From Caenorhabditis remanei (taxonomy: Eukaryota > Nematoda > Chromadorea > Rhabditida > Rhabditidae): a stretch of 64,000 nucleotides of DNA. Positions 25,151 to 39,200 of the stretch are shown here, one piece after another. The stretch spans positions 682,001 to 746,000 of the forward strand of contig NC_071333.1 in assembly GCF_010183535.1 (NCBI RefSeq). Direction: 5' to 3'. A program made the position numbers and the translations under genes. The notes under the pieces are model-generated. The model saw nothing but the letters and a program-made list of their open reading frames with translations. It did no database searches and had not been told where the DNA came from. Positions within the stretch are counted from its first letter, which is position 1; every line of letters begins with the position of its first letter.

Positions 25151-28100
25151 GACAAGCGGAATACAGTTTGAAGTGCTCGACCTTAACGTTCACAATTTTT
25201 ATAACGGATATTGGATATTAAGGACTTGATGAAAAACTGAACATCACATCAAAAAAACTGAAGAGGATATTTGAATCAAGGAGGAAAAGGAAGTGAGCAA
25301 ACTATTTCCGGCTGAGGGAGGGACCGAGAAAAGAAAAAAAAGATTTTCGACTTCTTTGCAAGGGCGGGTTCGAAATTATTTGGAGAAAATGGAGTATTGG
25401 AGATTGCGTGCTAGAATCAATGATTTGTCATGTGTGGTAGGTGGAAAAGGGGAAGAATAAGGAAGTCTACATCACTATTTTTGAAAAAGAAGACGGAGAA
25501 GAATATGGAATTTTTTCGAAAAATTGGAATTGAAATTTTAAATAAAGTTCAAGTATAGGTGGTCAAAAAATGAAAGGGCACGTTCTCAAAAACAGGAATG
25601 TTGTTTCAGCTAGAAATGCTGTGTTGCCGGTTATGAACTTAGAAAGGAAGGAAAAAAGGAGAAAATGCTTAAGGAAAACAAGAGTGCAGAATTTTGAAAA
25701 AAGGAACCTATTTTTCATTTTGAATCACTACATTGGTTTATGATTATTATCTGATGAAAAACAGGAAATGAGAGCAAGAGTGCTAATAACAAATTTTTAG
25801 GTAGGACATTTGGATTTAGAATGTTCAAATCATCAAAATATTGTCACCGGAACAGATCAAGTCTTGACAGAAAAGTTTGGAGTAATAGAGTCCTTATAGT
25901 AGTTGTTAGTCCTATTCATCTCTATATAAAGCTCAAATTTGTTAGAAATGTTCAATACAAGGTCTAGATACAAAATGGTATCACAACTTTCTCACTATGG
26001 ACATGCGTTTTATTTCTGCTTCTAGAAGCTTCACCCATAAGAAATTCCAACCCTGTTGCCAACTAAAGTGAGTTCAGAATACCAGGGGCATAATTTCAAA
26101 AGAAAATTCAAGAATGCTCTAGTTCTTTCCTTTTTTCCTTCTCTTCCTTTTATTTTCAAGTAAAAAAGAAAAAACTTCTAGACAAGAGGAAACACAAAAC
26201 TCAATACTTCTTAGGTTCTTCTCCTCTCCTTTTCTTCGTGCTGAATCTATTTCCTAGGGCGCTAGTGTGAATGAATAATGCAACCTTCGTCTTCTCGCTT
26301 TTTGGAGGTGTCCAAACACTCCTTTTTTCTCACCGTCATTAAATAATACATGAAGACGAGGACAATGGCACTAATTTCGTTCACGTTTGTGGGCGCCCCC
26401 TATTCATTGGGTTTGGCGGGGAAGAAAAGTTCTTTTGAAGGGTATTCATACTGAGAAAAATGTTGATGATCAAAGTGATCTTTTGGGGTATCTAAAAGGA
26501 AGCAAAATCGTTTACAACAGGTTTTTTTTCATCGACAGGGAAATAATCATAAACTCAGATAGAAAAGAGTCGAAAAAGTGGTATAGGACCCATTCACTTC
26601 TGATGAAAAATAGGACAGTGGTTACCTGTGACTATCTGGGAAAAAGTCTGCATTTGTTTTGAAAATGATCATGGTAAAATTATTTTAAGTCAGTGTAAAA
26701 ACTAGCTTGGTCCCTGTGAAACTAAACTGGACAATGTAAAATTAGGTTTCTGCACAATATTATTAACAAAAAAACATACTCATGACATTTAATTTTTTAG
26801 TGAAAACCAAATCCCAGAATTATTTTTCATGTTTTGAAAGTTGAAAGTTTTTTAAAAATGGTTGGGATTATTTTCCAAAAAATGAAGTCAGATAAGACGA
26901 AAAGCTGCAACAAAAAAAAACAAAACCCTAAAACTGGTGGAACGCTAGATCTTTAAGGGGTTCTTTGAAGGAGAAAATTGAAAATATTTTCTTCATGAAG
27001 ACATAATCAAAATATGACGATGGAGAAGAAGAAAAAAAGCAGGAGCAAAAGAGCTTTCTGGACAGCAAGAATTGATCTTGACATGTGGAAGGAGATGGCC
27101 AAAAAATATATACGTATCAGCAATATAAATTAGGAATACGGGAATACCAAAATGGGGCAAAAACATGGCATGTCTCGGACCAAGGCAATCGATGATTAAT
27201 TCATTTTCCAAAAACAGCGGGCCAAAGGATGTTTGTCTTTCATTTTTCTTCATTCTTGGATTCTTTTCCGATGAGAGTTGATATTTTACCCCTACCCTTC
27301 CGAAAAAGGTAAAAGTTGCAAAAATGTTTCTCCTTTTTTGTGAAACATCTTCCTGAACGGAACAAGGAAAGGAAATGAAAAAAGAAAGGCGTTACACGTT
27401 TGAGTGGTTTTGGGACCGACAAAACGAGAAAAATCACAGCATACTCAAGCCGAAATTTCGTCGCCGTCGATGACATGGAAAGTGAAGTGTTTTTCTTGTC
27501 TAGATAATTTGGATTCACGATTCTGGAATATCTATTTTGTAGCGTATCGTGTTTTTAGGATACAATTCTTTCATTTTTGGCATAAATATGTCCAAAGCTA
27601 CAGTATTGAAATCGTAAGAGATTTTGCCAATCTGAAAAATCAAATCTAGGATAATATTTTTTGGGTTACCCAGAAAATATGAATAGTGAGGAATATTCAA
27701 TGATTGTTTCCCGAGTCTACAGATTTTCCTGGAATCTAACGTCAAACCTCAAAAACAGAGAAAATGTATTATCGTAGCTGAAGCCAACTCACATTCAGAC
27801 ATCATTTTGAAAATCGTTCAGTTTTCTCCGAATACAAAAAATGAGTCAAAAACTTTGTCGGCTAAAAACTAAGTAAATGCAAAATTTTCAATTCTCCTAG
27901 CCGCGTAAATATTCATCTCGAAAGTGTTTGCATATTCGTTGTTCATCAGTAATTCAGCGATTCTGGGTCAAGGTAGCTTAGAAAGTGTAATGTGTAATGT
28001 CTAATACAATTCTTAAGGTACAAACACTAATTTGCTCTTTTTTCTTCTTTTTCAAGTACACACTTTTGAGCATTTAGTAGAGGAAAAGAATAGGAAGAGG

Positions 28101-31100
28101 AGGAAGGCCGTATGAGAAGAGAGGTGAAGTGAAATTGAAAACGGGGAGGGCTTCTATTGGATTACTATACAGATTGAGTGAAAGGTTTTTTTGTCTTAAA
28201 CGATTGGAGGGAGAAGAGGGAAATGTTGATTAGGTGCAGTTAGAATTACATTGATGTTCTATACAACGGAGAGCTAGAAATTTGGGAAATCCCCCCTCTC
28301 TAGATTGAGATTCTCTATTTTCTATCGACAACTTTGTTCAGAAAATCTGCATTCACCTCAAAAATAAACTCTTCTAGTTTATCCTAATAAGTAATTTTCT
28401 AAACTGCTGTGAATAACCGAATTTGAGTTAAGTGTTTCAATGACCAGATCACAGGAGAACTACCGGCTCTCACCTAAAACACATGTTTACCAAGAAACCT
28501 CTGACAACAATTCCAAGTATAAGAAATATGTTTTACTCTAGTAAAGTATTTCTTGAATTTCCACCTGTACTTTTCATTCTCTAGACAAGGTGAAACTAAT
28601 TATTTCTTGTTTCTTCTCACGTTTTAGTTTGATCATAAAAAAAGTGCCCTGATAGAAGTAATTAAAGAGAAGTCTTTATTGTAAATCCAATACTTTTTCA
28701 AAGCGCGAGGTGTACATTCAATATAATAATATCTTATCAATAGAATAATATGTTTCTCAAATTTGCGGCGAGAAGCTGTGGAAGATTACCGTTAAAAACC
28801 ATTGTCAAATCATAAATGGAATAGTTTCGATAAAAAAATAGTTTTTTTCCCCAAAATTTAACATTTTCAAACTTTACACGAATCTAGCTATTCCAAACTT
28901 TCTAATGTAATGGTTATTAGACATATTTGACCTATGCTCTGAAAAAAGAAAAGGAAAAAGATGCATTGACTCTAAAAAGGCGCAGCTCATAACTTAGTCC
29001 TGCTCACATAACCTGAAGAAGATATCAGGGAAAACGCATTGAGAGAAAAAGGGAGAAAGTGAGCTGGAATAACTTTTCATAAAGAAAATGTAAGGGGATA
29101 TATGAAAGAAGAAAAGAAAAAAGTCGAAGAAGTAGGACAAAAAGGGCGGGTTCTTCTAATATCACTTGAAGAAGTCATCTCCTCTTCTCCCATAGACCTC
29201 TAAAATTGAATCATAACTTCTTGGAGCACTTGGAACATACACTGCGCCCCAGATTTATGCAAACTTCTCTTCCTTGTCCCCGCTCGTTTTTCTTTTCATT
29301 CTGAGAAAAAGGAAAAAGAAGAAAAGAACGAGAAAAGTTTAGGATAGGGGCAAAAGTTATGTGGCAAGTGTTAGCTGTATTCTGATTGATTGCATTTATA
29401 ATTGGAACAAAAGAGATGAAAAAAAAACAAGTGAGTCGCGGCGGCGGTCCGACGGTGACAGCAATTTCAAACGAACACGACTTTCTTGAATTCAAAGTTT
29501 ACCTATTTTTCTTTTTTTTTCTTGAGAAATTGAGACAGAATTGGAATTGACTAAGAGTGCAAAAGTGTGGGAGACCTTGAAAAGCTGTTTTTTCGGTTTC
29601 ACAATTGGAATATTCATTCTTTTCATTTATTCAAACACTGCAGTAGTTCTAATCAAAAATATCAAAAACCGTTTATATTGAAAAAACCCTAAAAATGAAA
29701 AGACTGAAATAAAATACTCACATCATTTATTCTATTGCTCAATAATCTCCAAAATTCAAATTTCCTGTTGAAAATGGAAATGAAAATAAATTTGTGGAAA
29801 ACTCAACCTTTCGTTAGCTGAAAAAATGATACTGATATCACAAGTTATGGAAACTCCACAGATTTATTTTTCAGAACTGCTTTCCCACGAAAAATCAAAA
29901 CACAGAGTACAATGAAATCATTTTGTTTCAATTTACTAATTGACGGACGCTCTTTTTGTATAATTGAGTTGAAAGAAAGAGAAAAAGCAAACACTTCCGG
30001 ATTTGGTTGGAGGGACTCAGATAGTGTTCATCAGATGATTTGTCTGGTTCTTTTGAAAGTGTGTTAACCAAATAAGAGAGCAACTGAATCAACACCACAT
30101 CAACAGAAACGGATGATTTTGACAAGAGAGGGTAGCCAGTCATTTGTTTTCTTTGTTTTCATGTTTTGCAAAAAAATTAATTGTTATATTCCTAGAAATT
30201 TTCCAAAAAAAATTATTTTAGAATCAAACCTGTCCAACAACTTTTCAACCATCTGCATAAAATAATCCGTGGACAAAAACTCACCTTTCAATGCCCGAAC
30301 TGATTTCCGCCGTTGCAGTTGTTGTCGCAACTGACGTTGGTTGCTCCGTGAACGAAGACAGATACTTCATGAGACAACGAAGTCGGGTATCCGGAGGTCA
30401 AATGCAGACTAACTTTTGTTAACAAAGTTAAAAGCGCTTCCACCAAGCTTGTGGTCTCCTAAAAATTGAGTTTGCGTTGTTATATTTAGAACTGTGGGGA
30501 TAGTCAAAAACGAATATGGTGAGAAGAAGTTGTGAACTTTGACTTTTCATAATTTATAGAATTGAGAAAAACAACAAAACAAGATATTGGATTTCAGTAT
30601 GAAAAATATAAAGGTACGAGAGTTGAACAAACATTTGATCTCAAAATTTTGAAAAACCCATATTTAGCCAGAAGACGTGATTTTCAAGACTATGGGTACG
30701 AAGTTCCCACGGAATGTTGCCATGGGAAAGTAGCAAAATTACCTTTTTTCGAAAGGTTCGAAGAAAAGATCTAGATGTTCATTCACATGATTTTTTTGTA
30801 TGGCTACCCTTTTCGAAATGAGGGGAAAAAGTTTCAATGAACAAAACATCATTGAGAAATGAGCAAGGATGAGAATTCAGATTTTTTCATTGAAATAGCG
30901 AAGAGAGAAGTTTTCATTTCGAATAACGGTAAGTTGTGGGCAAATATTAAAGTTTCTCTTTTGCTTCTGGCGATGAGGGGGTTTATGAAGGGACTAGAAG
31001 GAATATTATTTGAAAATTGGAACGAACTCCGTGCAGAATCAAAAAAAAAACAGAATTTTTGATCGAACATTCAGTTGTCTCACTCCATATGTATTATTTT

Positions 31101-33110
31101 CACTAGAAATACAAGAAGAGTATGAAAATGTTCAATGATGACCTCGCATGAAAAATTGGACAGATACTATCTCTATGTAAACGCCAACCTATTTTTTGAT
31201 GTAATCTCCCAGTATGATCTTCCGCGCTAATTAATATCGACTGTGTTAGATTTGTCTTCAAAGATAAAACTACATCAAAAAATTGATGAGTCCTGAAATA
31301 CAAATTGTCAGACATTTGACATGCTCTATAAACCTAGGTGTAGAGAACATGCTTCTTTTTTCTTTTTTCTCAAAAAAAAATCTGGGAAATATATATTTTT
31401 ATGATTGAATGCTTTGTCTGTGTTCTTTTTGTTTCCTAACAACCAGGAGGCAGTTACTAGGAGTTGCATGTATGGGAATATAAAAGAAATGTATGTGACA
31501 TCAGAATCAAATAAGAAACTATTGCTTTCTCCTCAGTAAAGTATTCCTCCATAGTCAGAGATATATTCCACACCTCCGATTGGTGCGAGAAGAAGGGGGA
31601 GAGAAAAAAAATGGAAGCTCCCGAAATCTGATACTATTTGCACGCCTCTTTTTGGTTGGCTCTATAATTATCTTTCTCTCTGGAGCTACTTTCTGGCGCC
31701 AATGACATGGTTATGAAGAGGGGAGAAAACTAAAACAATAAGAACAAGAAACTAAAAAGAGAAGTTCATGTTATTGTTCTATAAACATAGACAAAAAACT
31801 CTCAAGATTGTTCCATACACTCAGACACATGGAGCAGATGTGTAAACACTTTTTACACTTCATCACTAAAGAATTAACGCGCAAATTTATTGTGTTGATG
31901 TTCTTGTCTAATTATTTCTGAAATAGAAGATTGAAAATGAGAAACTTTTATTTCCATAGAAATATGACCTAAACCTTCTAGACCTTTTCAGTCGGAACTG
32001 AAAAAATGATTGAACTTTCTACGCGAACAGACTGACATTATCATAAGAACATTCTCATGTTTTCGTACATTATAATTAAGTACTACCGAACGAACATGTC
32101 TATTTATACGTTATAAAAAAGTTGATTGAAAGTTAGTTAGTCTGCCATTTTTTATTCTGTCTACCACTTTTTCACCACTATCGTAAATCATAACCTAGAC
32201 GATTGTAAATAATTTTTGTTGTTTTTGTACTAACTCGAAATCATTAAGGTCGAGTATAATCATGTTCAGGAGTGCTCTGAGTTTATGACCTACTGTGCGT
32301 GCGGAAGTAACTAACTAACTGATTTAGGGCGACCTGATATTGTTCCCCCTGAAATGTTCTCCAAGAAGAAAACACCAGAATAGAATGAAACCAACGAAAT
32401 ATGTTGCCTTCCCGAAAAAGCTCATAAAATGGGTTGGAGAGTAACAACAAGAATTAATCTATTCGAAACATGGATTTCCTTTTTCTTGGTAACCATACCA
32501 ATCAAAAAAGGTGAAAAAATGGCGAGATGCAAAAATAAAATATCAGCACTCTTTTCTCCTTTTTTTGTCTCCCCTTTCTTTTCGCATTTCTCTAAATGTT
32601 TCCTTGATGGACTATTTCCATGAGGACATAAATCTTTTATTGAATGGGCCAAATCATCAAGCTTCCACTCTTCTCTTTATTCATATAATGACGCGCGAAA
32701 TGGGGGTCCCTTCTAAAATGCTTATAGCATTTCCTTAAATTACCTGGAACGTTTTTATGGGATTGGATTAGGAAGGAAGGGAGGATGACTAGTACAACTT
32801 GTTAGGGTGATGTTGTTAGGAGAGCTTACTTTTATATGAATCCGATAACTGGCCGGTATAAATAGACAAGTCTAAAGACAATTTTTGTACTTAAACACTA
32901 GAAAACTCACGTAAAAGTTCTAGTAGGTAAATGTTTTAAAATTAAGCCAGCAAAAGAAAAACAAGCTCGTTCGGATCCAAGTGTAAGAAATATGAGAAGA
33001 ACATGTTGTAAAATGAACTGGCTCTCATTTACTTTGAAAGTTACATTTTATCAAAATTCCTGTGTTACTAATACTTCATATTTTAAATGTGACCCATTTG
33101 ACATACTTCT

Positions 33111-33261
33111 AGGGACCTCACTGAACTCTGGGAGAGCCTTTGAATCGGGTAACGAAAATCGGGGAAAGTGTGCACAGACGAACGCAAATCCGCGGCACAG
33201 CTGTTTTTTCCCGATTTTTGTTTCCCAATTGGAAGTCTCTCCCCGATTGTCGTGGGGTACC
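33111..33261. repeat. Imperfect inverted repeat (~50-base arms)
   Basis: The left arm (33111-33165, containing GGGAGAG and AAAATCGGGG) pairs with the reverse complement of 33209-33261 (CCCGATTTTTGTTTCCC, CTCTCCCC, GGGGTACCT), with a loop of about 43 bases rich in GC. Pairing is roughly three quarters by eye. It keeps open frames on both strands but has no protein similarity I recognise. Confidence 0.6.
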
Positions 33262-34760
33262 TGCATCTGGCACAGATGCACAAAACTGATCTTAATTGTT
33301 GCCAAGGTGGTTGACAATCAGCTTCCAATTCTGAACAAAAGGTAGATAGTATGTATTATGCTAAGTAGTACAAATAGGATTTGCCAATCCAAAATATGAT
33401 CACAGGTTCAGAACCAGACTACCTGGTTCAAAATTAACCAATATAAAAACCAGAGAGCTGACATATCAAATTATCCAAATTTTAATCAGATAACACTGAA
33501 ACGCTTTCAACTTCTAAGCTAATTCAATAGTCGCCTGGCTAGAAAATTAGAAACTAGGAACCACTTGAAACGGTATTCCAAGTGTCTCACCAGAAACAAA
33601 ACAACAAATGAAGCCAAAGGAAGCCCATACTAAAAAGAAGCGCTATGTTTTAGCCGAAGAAGTGCAATTTCCTCTTTAAAAAAGACGGGGGAATTGGCGT
33701 ACGAACGTACAAGAAATGGAGCAAGCGAAATAATTGCCTTCTTCTCAATGAACAATAAGGCTCACAAAAACGTGTCAGATGGAATAAATCTCTCTTCGTT
33801 TCTGGGACTAAGGAGATGCGGATTGGCAGTAATGTGTACAACTTGACTTGAAAGAAAACACAAAAACGAATCTTTTCCACCCCAGCCAGCCTCATAATCA
33901 TAAAATAGAAAGAGGTGGAAGGGAAGAGGAATGGATCGTAAAAGAACGTAGAATAGAGGAACAAAAAAGGAGGAACTCCATCTCAGATGATTGAATGGAT
34001 GCGGGTTTGTACTCTATTTTCTTAGACATCGAAATTCAAATTTCGCTGATGCATTTTTTTCCAACTACTAGTAAGCATTGTCTTTATTTCCTATTTTTTG
34101 AAAGAGGAAATTGGGAGAGAAAATCCTACTGTAGAGTTATAGGTTTTGCGTTTTTCGTAATGAAATTGACAAATACAAGTTTAAAAAGGATCAATATTAC
34201 TTACCTGCAAGCCTAACTCTACGACTAAAAAGATCAAAACTAAAAATCTGACATATATCTTGGGTATTTATACACCTCCTCCACCTCTTTCTAGCGAGAA
34301 CCCATAAAATGACCACAACTGTGGAACCAGATCGCGTGGGGTTGAAAATTGCCGCACAAGATATTTTGTGCTTTTGGTCTCAGGTTTAGTCACGCCTCCC
34401 GTGACAAAAATCCGCGGGAAGCGTGCTATTACGTGGGAAAGAGTGACAAGTAAATTGGGAGTCTGTTCGGGAAAAAAGGAATTTTTTTTTGAAAAAAAAA
34501 ACGAATCGAAAAGAGAAGAGGTGGAGTCAATGAGAATCTGAATCTTTAAAAACCAATTTTCGAGTCGGAAAACTTAAAAGGAAAAAAGGAAAAGAAATCC
34601 GTGTGAATAAAAGAAATAGGCTGGGGAATTGTACGGCTCTCATCTTCCACAGAGCATCTCCCACCACACTGCTTTGCATATCATTGTCGATTTTCTTCGG
34701 CTCGTTTAATTCGCTGACTTTGTCACAATGATTGAAATGTGTTCAGGGACTTGGAGGGCA

Positions 34761-34778
34761 TGCCCGCCCGGGCGGGCA
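34761..34778. repeat. Perfect 18-base GC palindrome
   Basis: TGCCCGCCCGGGCGGGCA equals its own reverse complement and is nearly pure GC in AT-rich surroundings. Confidence 0.9.
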
Positions 34779-36222
34779 CCGAAAACTAACCGAAGGCCAC
34801 AAAAACTTGCTTTGCTCTGTTATCAGTTGTTCAAATCTTGCATTGCTGCACATTTTTATTGTGCCCTGTTCAATTTTTCGGATTTTTTTGAACATGTGTT
34901 TTGGAATGTATTTTGAACATTCAAGATGTTTAATATAATATTAGCAAGGCCATATTCTTAGATTTCCAAAATGTTTTGATTGACTTGGTTTTTTCCATAT
35001 AACTTCATTCGAAATTTGTGTTAATTAAGTAATATCATTTTTTAAACGTTTCAATAACATTCATATCTGGCTTAGCTATCACTACCATGCAGTGCGTTTT
35101 TTATAGTTGTCAATTTCTATGATGGGTCAAACCTGTGGAAAACTATACTCTTGGAGTTTTCAATCAAATTGATTTATGCACAGCAGTGACGCTAACCGAC
35201 TAAAAAGTATCTGACAGAGCTATTTTTGCCTTCCATTCGCATCCACTGAAATCGTTTCTATTCGGATTCATTGAGCTGTCCATCACCTTTAAACCCAGTA
35301 CTATTGAACTTTGATGTGTGGCTCGTGGTCGTAAACCGACAAAGGAAAACATCTTTTGTTTTGGCCCTTGATTGGTTTTAGAAACGCATTTTAAAACAAC
35401 TTACAGTACTCTCTCCACAATGAAATTGAAACCAGATTCAGTTATGAAAAATTTATTGCAAATAATAAATTAATACACGACCTAATAGGTTCTATGAGGA
35501 ACATTTCAAAACACTGAGAGTTGAGTCAAGAACAAAGAACTGGAATGAATTTAAGAGATGGTTTGGCCTGGTAAGGATTTATAAAAGAAGCAAGACAAGC
35601 AAAAAGAAAAATGAAAGAACATGACTAAAATTGCACTGTCATAAAACTGAATGTGAGTGTGTTTGAATAACTTACATTTATTCAAAACGAGATTTGGGAA
35701 CAGTGGGTCAGAGAGAAAACGCTGGAATTAATGAGAAACAACTTATTTACTATGCTCTTCTTTTTTATGTCCAGCAGCTGCTAGGGAGAATACACAAAGA
35801 ACTGCATAGCAAATTTGATCTGCCTGTAATACGAGGGGTTACTGTGCTTTATTATGACAAGTATACATAGTTTCATCAGAAAAAAAGACAATACATTGAA
35901 TAACTGAAAATTATCACATGCGTAGAAAAAATTGAAGAAGTGTGGGGGAACGATGACAAAAAAAAGTTTTATTGAAGTCAGGTGATCCCTTGAATTCAAT
36001 AAAACAGAAAGTTGAAAGACACGACACAAAACCAGTGATTCACAAAATGACCAAATTACCAAGCTGCTTATGTTTAATACTTCAGCCAACATGTTTTGTA
36101 TACAATCACATATATAAAAATCCAGTGGTTATGAAAAAAAAACAAGTCATTAATATTTTGAGTAGGTATCGATATATAGGATGCAGAAAACGGAAAAAAA
36201 TGTTTAGTGTAGAAGTTATCCA

Positions 36223-39200
36223 TCAATTTGGGTCTTTCTGGCAAGAAATTGCAAACTGCACACTAAATACACGATGCATTGCCCATGCTATGTCCACTGC
36301 CTGTAAACACTCAGCCAAAACATCACAATATATATTAATTGAGGGGGATGTGAGTTGTTAGTGAGGTATATAAAGAAAATAATATTGGTAAGTATAACAA
36401 GGTGCACTGTAACCTAAACTCTGATATGATAGAACTTACCATTTGAGAGAAGTATCTCCTTTGAATGATTTCTCCTTTCTTACGGTCTGCAAAATAATTT
36501 ATTGTCTATATTGTATCAATCTGTCAAAAACTGTTCCGTATAAAACAATATTTCACTTCTCTGACTCTATTTGTATCTACCAACCAAATTCTTCCAGAAG
36601 GAATACATTTCCTCCGAATGTGTTGCACTTTTTGATATTAGAGAGACCAATAAATATCTGACTGTGAGCAAATATAACTGCAACACCATCACAACGAACC
36701 TGAAATTCAAATGTTCTGATGTCTGTAAATTTGGCTGTAATTCTTACTTGTAGCAATCCTCCTTGATTGGTTTCTGTGTCGTGGACTGGGAATTCACCTC
36801 CTAGCGCTCTACCTTCCACATTTACTTTTCCTCTCGCGGCGGCTCTTTCCATTGCTGCTTTCATGCATTGATAGAGCTCTCGACACTGGAAATCAAAATG
36901 TTTTAGTGTCAAAAAACCAAATATACCTTCTTGGTATGGAATTTGTGCATATGAACTTTATCGTCATGTCGTCTCCAGAGGCAAAGTATTTTGGTTTTTG
37001 GAGAATACGTTATGTTAACAAGACGTTCATACCACCATCGTTCTGTCGCTGCGCCAGTGATCGATCGTAACACCACTGCATCATCGCAAACCTCCATAAA
37101 CATCATCTGACCATCTGCATTTGGTCCTGGGCACACAGTGAATGATTGCTTTTGCACGAGCCGACTTCCAAGAGGTTTTAATGGAATGAAATTTCCTTGA
37201 GTAGAAGGCAATTCGTCAAGAAGCTTGTTAATCTCCTTCGAGCACACTAAGCCAATATGAGCCTTGCCCAGAAGTCGTCGCACTTTTTGTTGAAGTGCTC
37301 TCTGGCCTGTTCCACACATAATCATATAGGCAGTCATGTTATGCAGTAAAGTGGATAGGAGACGATCTTCTTCTAACTCCAGTCTCTTCTTTTCAGAGTC
37401 GTTTAAGGCGGAGTACCTGGAATAAGTTAGATTAGGTTAATTGATTGGTCTTTGTTGAAAATTTGAAAATTCACCTGTCAATCATCTCTGATGGCTCTTG
37501 ATCCATACCAACTATCTCTCTTTCTTGAGCTACAAGGTCCACAAACGCATTTTCCCAAAACTGAAGATTCTGCCATATTTGGTGTTGCACGGCTACTGTA
37601 AAAACAGGAATTATTGCATTTACCAATACTATAGCAACTTACATATCAGTTCTTGATAAATGTAGTGTCTCACTGGCTCATTTGGTGTTGGAAGAACTTT
37701 ACAAGGCTCCTGTTTGCCAACCGGAAGACTTGTTGGAGGCACCGGTTTCAGCAGTGGTTTTGTTTGCTCATCTGCATCTGCAGGGAAACTTGGAGAGCTT
37801 GGTTGAGCTGGCTCATTGTTAGGCTCAAAAGTTTCTGTTGGAGGAGCTGTTGTTTTCACTTTTGGTCTAGGTGGTAGTGGTGGCGGCGCTCTCGCTGCAT
37901 CTGGTAATTTTGGTGGAGCACCGGGAGGTGGTGGATTTCTTTTTGGAACTGGTGGGGCTTCACGAGGAGGAATTGGTGGTGGAAGACTTGGTGGTTTATT
38001 AGACGCAGGAACTTCTGGGGTTTCAGTTGCGGTAGGAGTGACATTATTTCCAAGAGGTTTCGTTGGGGTACGAAGGTCGATAGTAGAAGCAGGAAGCTTT
38101 GGACGGGATATGCTTTCTTTTAGAATGTCATTGGAGTGCTCTGATGGAGTCGTCATCTGAAACAATCAAAGAATGAAAATAAAATTGTGAACTAGGATGT
38201 CTTACGGTGCTAGGCGCCGAACTACTTGGAGTGATTGCGTCCCCACCACCCATTGCCCAATAATGTGTGTGAGCAATCTCGAGTACGTGGAAGACTGATG
38301 CAAAACCACAACAGCCAGGTGTGTTGAAAGAGACTTCGATACCTTCCAGACATGCTTTCAGGATTTTGACGTATGCTTTGAACTGTCCTTTTGTTAGTTG
38401 CTGAAATGTGGACTATGAACCTTGATTAGCAATCAATAAACATACCACTTCTTTAACAAATTCATCTTCGGACAGCTTCACTTCTAATCCCAAATTCAGC
38501 TTAGAGCAAACCAATTCTCTGAGACTTTCATCCTCCATTAATCTTCGTAGCTTTGGAGCTGAGAACATTCCTACGCTCTGTCCAGCTAATGCTTGGTCAC
38601 AAAATTCTTTTACGGTCTGTTGGTTTTTGCTGAAAGAAAAACTAATGAAATATGATATCACAGTTTTCGGAAGATACCATACCTCTGTTGATTAGCAGTT
38701 TGTTGGCTTGTTGGGTTAGGAAGTGCTTTGGATCTCACGATATGTTGGCTTTGCTCAATTTTAGTTGCAATTGGCTTCATTGTCCTCTCTTTTAAAGCTT
38801 GAGCCCTTGGAGCTGTTTTATTAATGACTTGACTGAATACACTCTGGCTTTTCTCCGCATATCCATTGATTGCATTCATGAAAGATGGTCCCAGAACCTT
38901 TTCTCCAGAATCCGTCAGTGAGGAAAGACCTTTCATTCTCAATCCAGATTTGATAGACCCTCTACTAGTCGGTGTATCAGATGCTTCACTGCCCGGGTTA
39001 TGAATAGTTTTTCGTCTTTGAGAAACTGGTGTGGATTCATATTCAGAGTCACTGCCGTGATCGAACGAGAATGCTCCTTGGGAATTGGACTTAAGAGCAA
39101 GGTTATCAGCAAGTCTTGCGAAATCGGCTTCACTATCCACTGCAGAGGTTGAAAGAGAAGAATCCGGACTGCTCCGTCCACTGCTCAAGGAGCTGTCTAT

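Larger units (their letters stand above)
25151..36222. other. 11 kb intergenic stretch without supported genes
   Basis: Between the npr-19 5' end and the aex-3 3' end. I see no splice-supported coding frame, tRNA or known RNA gene. It contains a long imperfect inverted repeat at 33.1 kb, a GC-rich 18-base palindrome at 34.76 kb, and a TTTATT at 35968-35973 that may be the aex-3 poly(A) signal on the minus strand. It presumably holds npr-19 regulatory sequence; undetected small RNA genes cannot be excluded. Confidence 0.55.

Noticed and set aside
32992..33345. Overlapping open frames on both strands near 33.1 kb
   Set aside because: Caused by GC-richer inverted repeat sequence lacking stops; no family, start context or splice support.
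37816..38160. Glycine-rich plus-strand frame
   Set aside because: Antisense shadow of the proline-rich aex-3 exon.
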